From contig DUML01000104.1 in NCBI GenBank assembly GCA_012839895.1, positions 1 through 43,537 of the forward strand: a stretch of DNA of 43,537 nt, read 5' to 3'. Of the stretch, positions 1-7,770 are shown one piece after another. The stretch is from Peptococcaceae bacterium (GTDB taxonomy: Bacteria; Bacillota; Desulfitobacteriia; Desulfitobacteriales; Syntrophobotulaceae). Each line of letters begins with the position of its first letter. Position 1 is the first letter of the stretch. The translations under genes were made by a program, and so were the position numbers. The notes under the pieces were generated by a model. That model worked only from the letters and a program-made list of their open reading frames with translations, was not told the DNA's origin and did not search any database.

Positions 1-373
1 ACTGCCCCCGGTCGTTATACCGGATATCATAGCTGTATGGAACTCCTGTCTGTTTGGCCGCCAGCAAAAAATCTGTGAACTCCGCCGGTGTCAACTTGTC
101 TTTGGCAAAGGTATTAAGACCGGCCGAATATACAACTTCATAATTGCTGTTTATGACCTGCACCCCGCCGCCGTTATTAATCACCGGCGTAGGGTCTATT
201 TGCCTATAATCATCTTCCATGAGGATTTCTGCAGTATAATTATTTTTCACAAGGGTGTCGGATATGACATGGTCGGCAAAATCCATCAGCAGAAGAGCAA
301 AGAAAGCAAGTAAGAGGGATATGATAAACACCAGGACATAGTTGGCCAGAAATTGATTAGCTATTTTTTTCAT
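1..373 (-). CDS. Sensor histidine kinase, N-terminal part (cut by window edge)
   Basis: Only about 124 N-terminal codons are present; the frame runs off the left edge of the window. The ATG at 373 overlaps the stop codon of the response regulator in an ATGA arrangement, so the two are translationally coupled. The visible part has a short basic start (MKKIANQF), one strongly hydrophobic helix at about residues 10-31 and then a hydrophilic stretch that should be the extracytoplasmic sensor domain. HAMP, dimerisation and ATPase domains would lie outside the window. The kinase call rests on the position directly after an OmpR-family regulator and the membrane topology; no catalytic motif can be seen. 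The signal sensed is unknown. Confidence 0.75.
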   Translation of the reverse strand, partial: MKKIANQFLANYVLVFIISLLLAFFALLLMDFADHVISDTLVKNNYTAEILMEDDYRQIDPTPVINNGGGVQVINSNYEVVYSAGLNTFAKDKLTPAEFTDFLLAAKQTGVPYSYDIRYNDRGQ

Positions 374-1095
374 GGCTTGTCCTCGCCCTGTTTTCGTTTA
401 TCCCCGTCCTGTTTATGGAACTTATAGCCGATACCCCGAATGGTTTTTATGTACTCCGGATTTTTGGGGTCTTTTTCAATCTTATTCCTGAGATGACTGA
501 TATGCACCATAATTGTATTGTCATCATAATAAGTTTCCTCATCCCATACCGCCCGGTATAACTGTTTCTTGGTAAAAACTCTGGCCGGGTTTTCCATCAA
601 GTACTCCAAAAGCTTATATTCCTTGGCGTTCAGTTCCACCGGCACTCCGTTTTTATAGACAGAACAGCCGTTTTTGTCCAGAACCAAATCCCCATAAACA
701 ACTTGCTCAGGTTTTAGCTGCTTTGGCAAAGAATATTGGTGTTTTCTGCGCAGTTGGGCGCCGACCCTGGCTATTAACTCAGCCATACTAAAAGGCTTGA
801 CAAGGTAATCATCAGCACCAATGCCAAGCCCCAATACTTTATCCATGTCGTCGCCCCGAGCAGTCAGAAAGATAACCGGGATGTTACTTATTTGTCGAAT
901 TTTCCGTAAAAGATTGAAACCATCCAAATTAGGCATCATCACATCCAGGATGGCTAGGTCAATAGCTTCTTTCCGGATAACCTCGAGAGCTTCAAGCCCG
1001 TCCTTGACTGCAATGACAACATAGCCTTCCCTTTCAAGGTTAAGCTGCACAAGGTTTCGGATATCCATTTCATCTTCAGCTATTAAGATAGTCAA
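370..1095 (-). CDS. OmpR/PhoB-family response regulator
   Basis: A 241-residue two-domain regulator. The N-terminal receiver has the acidic pocket E7/D8, the phospho-acceptor Asp at about position 51 (LAILDVMMPN), the switch Thr in FLTARGDD and the conserved Lys in LVKPF. The C-terminal half is a winged helix DNA-binding domain with the family signature ending in TIRGIGYKF. The start is a TTG preceded by GGAGG at a suitable distance; no in-frame ATG fits as well. It overlaps the downstream histidine kinase by 4 bases. The family normally acts by phosphorylation-dependent binding to direct repeats near promoters. The specific regulon cannot be told, although VanR/PhoP-type envelope or phosphate responses are common for this subclass. 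Confidence 0.93.
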   Translation of the reverse strand: MTILIAEDEMDIRNLVQLNLEREGYVVIAVKDGLEALEVIRKEAIDLAILDVMMPNLDGFNLLRKIRQISNIPVIFLTARGDDMDKVLGLGIGADDYLVKPFSMAELIARVGAQLRRKHQYSLPKQLKPEQVVYGDLVLDKNGCSVYKNGVPVELNAKEYKLLEYLMENPARVFTKKQLYRAVWDEETYYDDNTIMVHISHLRNKIEKDPKNPEYIKTIRGIGYKFHKQDGDKRKQGEDKP

Positions 1096-1159
1096 GCAAT
1101 CGCCTCCATAATTTTATATTCCCATCGGATTTTAAAAAACTGCCGATAAAAGTACTCTA

Positions 1160-1168
1160 ATTATACCA
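1160..1168 (-). promoter_or_regulatory. Extended -10 promoter for the response regulator operon
   Basis: On the minus strand the sequence TGGTATAAT is a perfect extended -10 element (TGnTATAAT) about 65 bases upstream of the regulator start. The -35 region 17 bases further up is poor, which extended -10 promoters tolerate. It is a reading of consensus only. Confidence 0.5.
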
Positions 1169-1190
1169 CATTATCAGGTAAATGTTTGAC

Positions 1191-1250
1191 ATATGCTTTA
1201 TAATTAAATCAGCATATAATAATCAGTATTTTAATTAACCATCAGTATTT
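1191..1250 (+). repeat. Inverted and direct repeats upstream of the DUF1847 gene
   Basis: ATATGCT at 1191-1197 and AGCATAT at 1211-1217 form a 7-base inverted repeat with a 13-base gap, just downstream of a TTGACA at 1186-1191 and overlapping a TATAAT at 1215-1220. ATCAGTATTT occurs twice at 1222-1231 and 1241-1250. The TTGACA to TATAAT spacing (23) is too long for one promoter. The layout could be an operator, but no regulator can be assigned. Confidence 0.35.
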
Positions 1251-1269
1251 AGAAAGAAGAGGGAACAGT

Positions 1270-1893
1270 ATGTATACGTGTGCGATGTGTGGCAAAGGAA
1301 CCTGCAGAACCGGAGAACTGGACAAAACACCGCTCAATTGCCCCAGTCATGAGGAAGCTCAAGAAAAAATTAAGGAACTATACCAGAATGAAGATAACAA
1401 AAAAATGGCCTATTGCTCCGCGCTGACGGAAGCAGAGGGTTATTGCCGAAAAACGAGGCTTGAAGAAATTATGGATTTTGCCAATAAGTGCGCTTACAAA
1501 AAGCTAGGTCTGGCTTTTTGCGTGGGGCTTGCCAAAGAAGCAAATGTATTTTGCAAAATCTTGACGCACAACGGCTTTGAAGTCCACTCCATCGCCTGCA
1601 AAAACGGAAGTATTCCAAAAGAGTTTCTGGAAATCAACGAAAACCAAAAAGTCCACCCAGGCACATATGAACCGATGTGCAATCCCATCGGGCAAGCGGT
1701 TTTCCTGAACGAATCGCAAACAGAATTAAATATCATCCTGGGATTATGTGTAGGGCATGATTCCCTGTTTATCAAATATTCCAACGCGCCGGTCACCGTC
1801 TTTTCCGTGAAAGACCGGGTTTTAGCGCATAATCCCCTAGGCGCCTTGTATCTGGCGGACAGCTATTATAAAAGCAAATTATACAATGAATAA
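1270..1893 (+). CDS. DUF1847 cysteine-rich protein, probable metal-binding
   Basis: A 207-residue cytoplasmic protein with no signal peptide or membrane segment. Cysteines cluster at the N-terminus (CAMCGKGTC, NCPSH) and recur through the protein (YCSAL, YCRKT, KCAYKK, FCVGLA, FCKIL, ACKNG, MCNPIG, LCVGHDS). This is the pattern of the DUF1847 family, whose members have an N-terminal putative zinc- or iron-sulfur-binding knuckle and no established function. The ATG at 1270 follows an AGAGGG ribosome site. It stands alone on the plus strand between divergent neighbours, with repeat elements in its upstream region, so it is likely its own transcription unit. Function beyond metal binding is unknown. 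Confidence 0.82.
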   Translation: MYTCAMCGKGTCRTGELDKTPLNCPSHEEAQEKIKELYQNEDNKKMAYCSALTEAEGYCRKTRLEEIMDFANKCAYKKLGLAFCVGLAKEANVFCKILTHNGFEVHSIACKNGSIPKEFLEINENQKVHPGTYEPMCNPIGQAVFLNESQTELNIILGLCVGHDSLFIKYSNAPVTVFSVKDRVLAHNPLGALYLADSYYKSKLYNE

Positions 1894-1998
1894 AATAATT
1901 TTATGTCTTATTCCAATGTTAATTTTTTGGTATTTAAAATAAAGAATATAGAAAATCAGGATACAGTTCATATGTTTTTTTCTCTATAGCAATTTGGA

Positions 1999-2316
1999 TT
2001 AAATCAAGAAATAGCGGACTGCCAACCCAATAATTATCCCAATAAGCACAGAAGGCAGAAATCTCTTGGTAAGCAAATTTGCCACAGCAGTAAAAAAGCC
2101 GCCGATAAGAACCGGCAGGGAGATTGTTAGCTCTCCATCGACAGGAATTAAGACCTGTTTAACAATAAGTGCGGAGATAACTGCGATGGGAACATAGCTA
2201 AAATATAAGCGGAGCGTAGGACTCATTTTTCTTCCGGCCATGAACTCAATACCTATAACCCGGGAGCCATAAGTAATAAGAAAAAGTAAACCGATTAAAA
2301 CCCAAGGATTAAGCAT
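1999..2316 (-). CDS. azlD: AzlD family branched-chain amino acid exporter small subunit
   Basis: A hydrophobic protein of about 105 residues with three to four predicted helices, typical of AzlD, the small partner of AzlC in branched-chain amino acid (and analogue) export. The start is placed at the ATG at 2316, because GGGGGAGG lies 7 bases upstream; a longer reading from 2337 would overlap azlC by 29 bases and lacks a site. The chosen start overlaps the azlC stop by 8 bases, so the pair is translationally coupled. Substrate is inferred from the family; B. subtilis AzlCD exports leucine analogues. Confidence 0.88.
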   Translation of the reverse strand: MLNPWVLIGLLFLITYGSRVIGIEFMAGRKMSPTLRLYFSYVPIAVISALIVKQVLIPVDGELTISLPVLIGGFFTAVANLLTKRFLPSVLIGIIIGLAVRYFLI

Positions 2317-3022
2317 CTTTGGACCTCCCCCGGACATAAAGACCGGCTAAGGGTGCTAAAACACCCGCGATGATAATGGTCAATTCATTACCCGGCATTA
2401 AGTATTCCAGCCCGATCCCTATCGCTATTGCGGTAAAAGCCGTGGCAATGGCAGGACTGGTATTGAGACCGGGAAGCAGCAGAGCTATAAAAGTAAGCGG
2501 AAAAGCCAAGTCTAATCCCCATTTTTGCGGATCAACCTGGTTGCCGATCAAGGTGCCCATCAGGCCGGATAATACCCAGGCGATATAAAAGGTAGCGGTA
2601 ATAACTCCAAAGTATAAGGGATCCGGCCCATATACTTTATACCTGGCAATACCTAAAACAAAGGTTTCATCTGTTACGCCATAGGCCAACAGCCATCTCC
2701 ACTTCTTAGCCGGGAGGATGCCTTCGGCAAGGGCTGCTCCGTATAACAAATTACGCAAATTCAACAAAACAGCGGTAAAAAGAATACTGGCAAGACTTGC
2801 TCCCACTGTTAACATAGCAACTACTACCATTTGGACAGAGCCGGAAAAAACCAATATAGACATTAACACTATAACTGCAATGCCCAGCTCGGCTTGGGCA
2901 GCCAAAACGCCGTAGGATAAACCATAGGCGAAGATTGCAACTGCCAAGGGCAAGGCTTCGATAAAAGCAGTTTTTATTGTTTCTTTTGCTGCAGCCAACC
3001 AACGCCCACTCCTTGATTTCAT
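2309..3022 (-). CDS. azlC: AzlC family branched-chain amino acid exporter large subunit
   Basis: A 237-residue membrane protein with about six hydrophobic segments and the AzlC features near the N-terminus (FIEALPLAVAIFAYGLSYG) and in the middle (LRNLLYGAALAEG, TDETFVL). Members form the LIV-E class of exporters with an AzlD partner, here the next gene. The ATG at 3022 is the natural start by family length, though its ribosome site is weak. The gene follows the YccF gene closely, so the three may share a transcript. No leucine-responsive regulator is adjacent. Confidence 0.9.
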   Translation of the reverse strand: MKSRSGRWLAAAKETIKTAFIEALPLAVAIFAYGLSYGVLAAQAELGIAVIVLMSILVFSGSVQMVVVAMLTVGASLASILFTAVLLNLRNLLYGAALAEGILPAKKWRWLLAYGVTDETFVLGIARYKVYGPDPLYFGVITATFYIAWVLSGLMGTLIGNQVDPQKWGLDLAFPLTFIALLLPGLNTSPAIATAFTAIAIGIGLEYLMPGNELTIIIAGVLAPLAGLYVRGRSKDA

Positions 3023-3034
3023 GACATTAACCTG

Positions 3035-3397
3035 TTAGATAATTTTCGCCCCGAAAGGAACCAGCGCCAACTGGGCAAATTTAAAATGCTGGAGGCCAAA
3101 AGGAATACCGATAACCGTAATACAGAACAAAATACCGATAACTAAATGGACTACAGCAAGCTCCCAGCCAATAAAAATGAGCCACAGAATATTTAAAAGC
3201 AGTCCGCCTACTCCAAAACCGCCCAATTGGACTTCTTTGCCAAAAGGCCACAAAACAAGCCGGGAAATCTTAAAACATTGAAGTCCGAAGGGTATGCCAA
3301 TAATCGTCAGACACAATACCAGCCCGGCAAGAAACCAAAAAATGGCCCCAAGGATACCCCCAAAAACTAACCAGATAATATTGCCAATTAAGTTCAT
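3035..3397 (-). CDS. yccF: YccF domain-containing inner membrane protein
   Basis: About 120 residues containing two copies of a YccF-type unit: a hydrophobic helix pair followed by the repeated motif CLTIIGIPFGLQCFK and CITVIGIPFGLQHFK, each leading to a conserved LVLWPFG or LALVPFG. This internal duplication is characteristic of the family (DUF307), whose function is unknown. The ATG at 3397 is chosen because GGAGG lies 5 bases upstream; the frame also opens with a TTG at 3409, but that codon is inside the ribosome site. It lies 12 bases upstream of azlC on the same strand. Confidence 0.85.
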   Translation of the reverse strand: MNLIGNIIWLVFGGILGAIFWFLAGLVLCLTIIGIPFGLQCFKISRLVLWPFGKEVQLGGFGVGGLLLNILWLIFIGWELAVVHLVIGILFCITVIGIPFGLQHFKFAQLALVPFGAKII

Positions 3398-3631
3398 GTT
3401 TACCTCCAAAATAAGTTAGTACGTCTATTGCCTTCTATATATTTTATTTATTATATATTTTTCCTGGGTTATTGGCAAAGTTTAGTTCTCGACAGAACAA
3501 AAGTTAGCATTTTTGCAATCTGCAGGTTGTCCCAAAGATGGAGAGATTAGTTTTAGCCATTGCTTTATCGGTATTTTCCGGTCTCCGTCTTAATGGTTGA
3601 TGAGGAAGGAAGGCATTTTTAACGACCGATT

Positions 3632-4495
3632 TTACTTCCTGCGAACCGGAATCCAGATTTCGCTATAAGCATAATCCGGTTTCTCTTTATCCATTATCGT
3701 AAAGGAAAAATTAGGAAAATCTATTACTTCGTAATTGGCTGAGGGAAGCCATTCGGAATAAATCCTAGCCATTGTATTTTGTAAAGTGGCTGGAAATGGT
3801 CCTTCATTTGGGAATACCGCCCATGTACAGGCCGGGACCGGCACTTTGTCTAAAAGATCGCTTACTTGATCTTCAGTGGTTAAGACACCTATCAGGTGAG
3901 TTAAATATCCTTCTTCTTTTAAGAAATTGGCGTCGGCATCGTAAGAAGCATTAATAATTTCATAAGGCTCGATATTTTGCAGGGCATGCATTTCTTTCCT
4001 TTGTTCCTCTGTGATGCTTTCAGCAAGCTTGACAATCTCCATATTCACTCCTTCAAATTGCATGGGAACACGCTTGCTTACACCGACTAAATTAAAGGCC
4101 GGTTTTTCTTCGATTCTAAATTCCATACTAACTCCTCCTTTGACAGTGATGACAAATGAAAGTTTGGGAAAGGATTTGCTTATACCTTTTTTGATTACGT
4201 CTGAGGGTAAAAAGCCGCTCCATTTTTTAAAGGCCCGGGTAAAGCCGTCAATTGATTGATAGCCATATTTGAAAGCAACATCCGTTACTTTCTCTCCCAT
4301 TAATAAATCCTGATTTGCTTCCGCCAGTTTCCTGTTTTTGATATATTCACTAAGAGTCATCCCTGAAAGATAAAAAAATATCATTCGCAAGTGATAGCCG
4401 GAAACCCCGGCATACCGGGAAATTGCTTCCAGAGACAGGTCAGCGGTTAAATGCTCTTCAATATAGTCAATAACTTTATTTAATTCTTTTAACAT
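3632..4495 (-). CDS. AraC family regulator with GyrI-like effector domain
   Basis: A 287-residue protein. Residues 1-105 are a double helix-turn-helix AraC domain (LSLEAISRYAGVSGYHLRMIF, then VTDVAFKYGYQSIDGFTRAFKKWSG). Residues about 121-287 are a GyrI-like/Bacterial transcription activator effector-binding domain (EEKPAFNLVGVSKRVPM ... WAVFPNEGPFP ... YSEIWIPV). This Rob/SoxS-like layout binds amphipathic small molecules and often controls efflux or drug tolerance. The ATG at 4495 sits behind GGAGGGAGG. No obvious target gene adjoins, so it may act at a distance or on itself. Confidence 0.9.
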   Translation of the reverse strand: MLKELNKVIDYIEEHLTADLSLEAISRYAGVSGYHLRMIFFYLSGMTLSEYIKNRKLAEANQDLLMGEKVTDVAFKYGYQSIDGFTRAFKKWSGFLPSDVIKKGISKSFPKLSFVITVKGGVSMEFRIEEKPAFNLVGVSKRVPMQFEGVNMEIVKLAESITEEQRKEMHALQNIEPYEIINASYDADANFLKEEGYLTHLIGVLTTEDQVSDLLDKVPVPACTWAVFPNEGPFPATLQNTMARIYSEWLPSANYEVIDFPNFSFTIMDKEKPDYAYSEIWIPVRRK

Positions 4496-4639
4496 TGCCT
4501 CCCTCCTTTTCTGTCTTCATAATATCAAAGCTATTCTTAGCATGCTCGATTTTTTAGAGATAAAAATATCGAATGGCCTAGCCGCTCCGAAGCAAAAAGA
4601 CTCCACAAGTTTTTTAGTTCACAATTTAGGACATTTATT

Positions 4640-4683
4640 ATTGGTATTACAGTAATTATAAATTGGTATTATAGTAATTATAA
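4640..4683. repeat. 22-base tandem duplication
   Basis: Two adjacent 22-base AT-rich units, 4640-4661 and 4662-4683, differ at one position (ATTGGTATTACAG versus ATTGGTATTATAG). The copy ends exactly at the tenI stop codon. It is likely a slippage duplication; no function is evident. Confidence 0.75.
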
Positions 4684-5289
4684 TTATGACGGCCGGGCTG
4701 CTGCGGAAAGTCTGAACCTACCCGCCAGCTCAGATGGATTTGCGCAAGTCATCCCTTCACTCATTACACAGACTCCTTTGGCTCCTGTCTCTAAAACAGC
4801 TCTTACTTTGTCCTGGGTGATCCCGCCAATGGCATAAACCGGGATATCAACGGCGGCGCAAACATCCCGCAAAAAAGACAGTCCTCTCGGCGGGACTCCC
4901 TTTTTACATTCCGTGGGAAAAATATGTCCGGCAATTAAATAAGTAGCCCCCAACCATCGTGCTTCTTGGGCCTCGCTTACGGAATGGACGGAAGCGCCTA
5001 TACAGGAAAACTGTTTGAGTTCTTGGCAGTATTTCCTGAAATCCGGCATCGATAAATGGAGTGCGTCAATATTCAGTTCAAGGGCTGCTTCCTTATATTT
5101 ATTAATTATCAGCGGCACCTTGTGTTTTAGGCAGATACTTTTAACCTTTTCCGCTAATTTTATATATTCCTCTAAACTTAAATCTTTTTCTCTTAAGAGA
5201 ATAGCGTGGGGTTTCCCTCGGGCAATTTGGTCAATCCTATTTAAGAAATCATCTTGACATAACTTTCGCTGGGTGACACAAATAAGCAA
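4684..5289 (-). CDS. tenI: TenI/ThiE-family protein, probable thiazole tautomerase
   Basis: A 201-residue TIM-barrel protein of the thiamine phosphate synthase superfamily. Within the family it looks like TenI, which aromatises the thiazole carboxylate made by ThiG: the segment GHIFPTECKKGVPPRGLSFL corresponds to the TenI active-site loop with its conserved Lys and Gly, and SVHSVSEA carries the conserved His. It ends in VYAIGGIT and VMSEGM phosphate-binding loops. It is the last gene of the thi operon, 6 bases after the thiH remnant. The start is a TTG with a weak ribosome site, so translation may depend on coupling. A true ThiE activity (joining HMP-PP and thiazole-P) cannot be excluded. Confidence 0.85.
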   Translation of the reverse strand: MLICVTQRKLCQDDFLNRIDQIARGKPHAILLREKDLSLEEYIKLAEKVKSICLKHKVPLIINKYKEAALELNIDALHLSMPDFRKYCQELKQFSCIGASVHSVSEAQEARWLGATYLIAGHIFPTECKKGVPPRGLSFLRDVCAAVDIPVYAIGGITQDKVRAVLETGAKGVCVMSEGMTCANPSELAGRFRLSAAARPS

Positions 5290-5295
5290 CTGTCA

Positions 5296-5778
5296 TCACA
5301 CCCGGATATAATCGTTATAAACGGGCTGCAACCCGCGATTTTCAATCATTTGGTGTATTTCCCTCACGCTCCGGTTATCAGCAATCTCAAATTGCCCATC
5401 GCCTTTTTCTTTTTCCAGATGCCCGCCTACGCCAACGCAGACACCAGCGGAAATTTTCGTGGCAACCAGCCCGATAACATGATCCCGAAACAGCGGCCTT
5501 TCCCTTGTCGAGAATCTATCTGGATTGTAAGTTTCCTGGTAAACGCAAACATAATCGGCGCCGCATTCATGTAAATACCTGTATTCATCCGTATTTAAAG
5601 GATAAATCTCCAAATTGAGCTCGGAGAAATATTTTGCCGCCATTTTAACTGCTTCTCCGATATATTCAAGCCCTGAGTGCCGGCGGGATTCTCCGGTTAA
5701 AATTAAAATTTCCTTAAGCCCGGTTGCCGCAATGGCTTGAAGCTCTTTTTCCAATTCAGCCGGAGAAAGTTTGCCCAT
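5296..5778 (-). pseudogene. thiH: thiH remnant: N-terminal and internal deletions, frame still open
   Basis: This 160-codon frame aligns by eye to two separate parts of ThiH, the radical-SAM tyrosine lyase that makes dehydroglycine for thiazole (usually about 370 residues). Residues 1-88 match the middle of the barrel (AATGLKEILILTGESRRHS ... YPLNTDEYRYL ... VYQETYNPDRF). Residues 89-160 match the C-terminus (STRERPLFRDHVIGL ... ADNRSVREI ... GLQPVYNDYI). The first 105-115 residues, with the CxxxCxxC cluster cysteines, are absent, and roughly 100 residues between the blocks are missing, yet no frameshift or stop occurs. Only 3 bases separate it from thiG, whose end supplies a GGGGG ribosome site. 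It cannot be an active lyase. An assembly artefact is possible. Confidence 0.85.
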
Positions 5779-5781
5779 GAT

Positions 5782-6549
5782 TTAATCCCCCAAAAACCCG
5801 GTTAGAGGACTGGAAGCCTCCGCTCCTTTATTCAGCACCCGGCCAAGCCCGGCCAGATACGCGGCGCGGCCTGCCTCAATTGCCAGCTTGAAGGCTTCAG
5901 CCATAAGAACTATATCTTTCGCCGTAGCCACGGCGGTATTGCTCATAATGGCAGCTACACCCATTTCCATGGCCTCACAGGCTTGGGAAGGACATCCTAT
6001 CCCTGCATCGACAATGATGGGCAAATCAATTTCTTCCACCAATATTCTAATAAACTCCTTGGTCCATAACCCTTTATTGCTGCCGATAGGCGCCGCCAAG
6101 GGCATAATTGCTGCAGCGCCGGCATCTACCAAGGCTTTGGCCACATATAAATCCGGGTACATATAGGGCATGACGATAAAACCTTCTTTAGCCAAAACTT
6201 CTGTGGCTTTAATAGTTCCATAATTATCCGGCAGGAGGTATTTGGAATCACTGATCACTTCCACTTTGACAAAATCCCCGCAACCAATTTCTCTTCCTAG
6301 GCGAGCTATTCTTATTGCTTCCTCGGCGGTTCTCGCTCCGGAGGTGTTAGGCAGCAAAGTGACGCCTTCAGGGATATAATCGAGAATATTTTTTTCTCCC
6401 CCTAGATTGGCCCGGCGCAGCGCCACGGTTATCATCTGGGCTCCGCCGTTTTCCACCACAGCTTTTATTAGCTCCGGAGAATACTTTCCTGAACCTAAGA
6501 TAAACCTCGATTGAAACTCATGTCCGCCAATAATTAATGGATCTCTCAT
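5782..6549 (-). CDS. thiG: Thiazole synthase ThiG
   Basis: A 255-residue TIM barrel that condenses deoxyxylulose phosphate, ThiS thiocarboxylate and dehydroglycine into the thiazole phosphate. Visible features: [10 protein letters not shown] near the N-terminus, the Schiff-base Lys in [16 protein letters not shown], the phosphate loop in [18 protein letters not shown] and AIMSNTAVA. The ATG at 6549 is chosen because GAGGAG lies upstream and it matches the family start; the frame extends further up but that part overlaps thiF and is unlike ThiG. It is followed 3 bases later by the thiH remnant, which means its usual dehydroglycine source is not encoded intact here. Confidence 0.95.
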   Translation of the reverse strand: MRDPLIIGGHEFQSRFILGSGKYSPELIKAVVENGGAQMITVALRRANLGGEKNILDYIPEGVTLLPNTSGARTAEEAIRIARLGREIGCGDFVKVEVISDSKYLLPDNYGTIKATEVLAKEGFIVMPYMYPDLYVAKALVDAGAAAIMPLAAPIGSNKGLWTKEFIRILVEEIDLPIIVDAGIGCPSQACEAMEMGVAAIMSNTAVATAKDIVLMAEAFKLAIEAGRAAYLAGLGRVLNKGAEASSPLTGFLGD

Positions 6550-6563
6550 TTGTCTCTCTCCTC

Positions 6564-7367
6564 TCAAACTTCTTCTATCCCAAGTAATAGCCGCAAAACC
6601 ATGTTGGCTTGATGACCGGCACAAATTTGTACTCTCGGCGCCATCAGTCCTCTTCCCACTTTTGCTCCGTTTTCCAAATCCCCACAAATATATAAATTCT
6701 TCATAGCTCTCCGGGTTTGAATCAAATTTGAACTTTCATACCCAGCCATGCCGGAAGCAGCTACAATTTTTATTCCCGGGAGTTTTTCCAAAACAGTATT
6801 GACAAGCATCGCCTTCTCCTTGGCTTTGTCAAAGGCTTCGCAAATTATATCATAGCCGCTGAAAAGTTCTGGGACGTTGTCTTCCGTTACTTTCGTCGTT
6901 ACTGTCTCCACCCGGATAAAAGGGTTAATTTGGGCAATCTGTTGTTTTAAAGCGATTGTTTTTGGCATACCCAAATGGCTTAGATAGTAACTCTGCCGAT
7001 TCAAATTACTGGGCTCCACAATGTCAAAATCAACTAAGAGCAATTGCCCGACACCGATTCTGGCCAGCATGACGGCAATATTTGAGCCCAACCCTCCCAA
7101 TCCGGCAATAGCAACTTTGCCTTTTTTTAATTTTTCATGGACATATGGAGTATGCCTTGCCATCATCATGCTCTCAAGCTCTTCTTTTTGGGGCAGAACC
7201 CCTTTGGGTATGATGGTTACTACGTCATTTTCAGCCAGAGGGTAATCTTCTTCAATTTGATATCCGTTTAAGATCACAAGGTCATTTTTGTCGCCCACCA
7301 GATCTCTTATTTGAAAAGCAGTTTGACAGTCAAAATCTCCCTGCCGGCCGTTAACTGTTAATCTCAT
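6564..7367 (-). CDS. thiF: ThiF adenylyltransferase with N-terminal ThiS-like domain
   Basis: A 267-residue protein. Residues 1-60 form a ThiS-like beta-grasp domain that ends in VVTIIPKG without the terminal Gly-Gly, so it cannot be the sulfur carrier itself. Residues about 70-267 are an E1-like adenylyltransferase: the nucleotide loop GLGGLGSN, the acidic [13 protein letters not shown] and the KAKEKA segment. It activates the C-terminus of ThiS as the acyl-adenylate before sulfur transfer. The fused layout is typical of the clostridial ThiF family, which lacks the C-terminal zinc motif of MoeB. The gene begins 3 bases after thiS and ends 14 bases before thiG. Confidence 0.93.
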   Translation of the reverse strand: MRLTVNGRQGDFDCQTAFQIRDLVGDKNDLVILNGYQIEEDYPLAENDVVTIIPKGVLPQKEELESMMMARHTPYVHEKLKKGKVAIAGLGGLGSNIAVMLARIGVGQLLLVDFDIVEPSNLNRQSYYLSHLGMPKTIALKQQIAQINPFIRVETVTTKVTEDNVPELFSGYDIICEAFDKAKEKAMLVNTVLEKLPGIKIVAASGMAGYESSNLIQTRRAMKNLYICGDLENGAKVGRGLMAPRVQICAGHQANMVLRLLLGIEEV

Positions 7368-7370
7368 TTC

Positions 7371-7565
7371 TCAGCCTCCACCCACAAAACTGACAATTTC
7401 AAGCTTATCTTCATCTTTGAGCAGCACATCCTTATATTCCGATTTGGGAATAACTTTTCCGTTCAGTTCCACGGCAATTACCCGAATATCGTAATTATTA
7501 CTTTGGAGGAAATCCAATAAACTTTGCTTCTCCCCCAGGGGGATATCTTTCCCGTTGACTTTCAC
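7371..7565 (-). CDS. thiS: Sulfur carrier protein ThiS
   Basis: A 64-residue beta-grasp protein ending in EIVSFVGGG; the terminal Gly is the site of adenylation and thiocarboxylation. Sequence features VELNGKVIPKSEY and LLKDEDKLEIV are typical. It is the first gene of the operon thiS-thiF-thiG-thiH'-tenI, with GGGAG as ribosome site (AAAGGGAGTGAG) and a leader hairpin about 40 bases upstream. It donates sulfur to ThiG. Confidence 0.94.
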   Translation of the reverse strand: MKVNGKDIPLGEKQSLLDFLQSNNYDIRVIAVELNGKVIPKSEYKDVLLKDEDKLEIVSFVGGG

Positions 7566-7599
7566 TTTCTCACTCCCTTTCCGATGTTATTTTACTAAC

Positions 7600-7656
7600 A
7601 AAAAAAGCACAAAATGAATTTACACCCTTTCGGTGGTGTACCCCATTTTGTGCTTT
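7600..7656 (-). promoter_or_regulatory. thiS leader hairpin, candidate compact attenuator or riboswitch
   Basis: Read on the minus strand, AAAGCACAAAATG (7656-7644) pairs perfectly with CATTTTGTGCTTT (7616-7604), followed by a T run, giving a 13-pair terminator. The loop is not simple: TACACC (7640-7635) pairs with GGTGTA (7626-7621) around ACCGAAAG, with GGG and AATT in unpaired joining strands. It lies only about 12 bases after the predicted transcription start and about 35 before thiS. It lacks the conserved TPP riboswitch strings (CTGAGA, CTGATCTGGATAATGCC). A structured internal loop inside a terminator before thiS suggests transcriptional attenuation by a small ligand; a proposed thiS leader motif from comparative genomics may be the same thing, which I cannot verify. 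Confidence 0.7.
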
Positions 7657-7674
7657 ATTAACTATTTCATAAAA

Positions 7675-7703
7675 ATAGTATAATGACCTGTTTTTATTGT
7701 CAA
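7675..7703 (-). promoter_or_regulatory. Sigma-A promoter of the thi operon
   Basis: Minus-strand TTGACA (7703-7698) and TACTAT (7680-7675) with a 17-base spacer. The -35 is perfect and the -10 differs at one or two positions. Transcription would start near 7668, placing the hairpin at 7656-7600 at the very 5' end of the thiS message. Confidence 0.8.
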
Positions 7704-7770
7704 GACTGATTTGTCGTTAAGACTGTTGTTGATATGTACTAGTCTTTCTAATCTGCTTAAGTTAAAACCC

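Noticed and set aside
1186-1220. TTGACA and TATAAT as one promoter for the DUF1847 gene
   Set aside because: The spacer is 23 bases, well outside the 16-18 range, so the boxes are unlikely to work together.
5296-5784. Frameshift hiding the missing N-terminus of ThiH in another frame
   Set aside because: Only 3 bases separate the fragment from thiG, so there is no room for the missing 105-115 residues; no matching sequence appears in other frames.
7566-7770. TPP riboswitch upstream of thiS
   Set aside because: The conserved aptamer strings are not present on either strand; only the compact hairpin was found.
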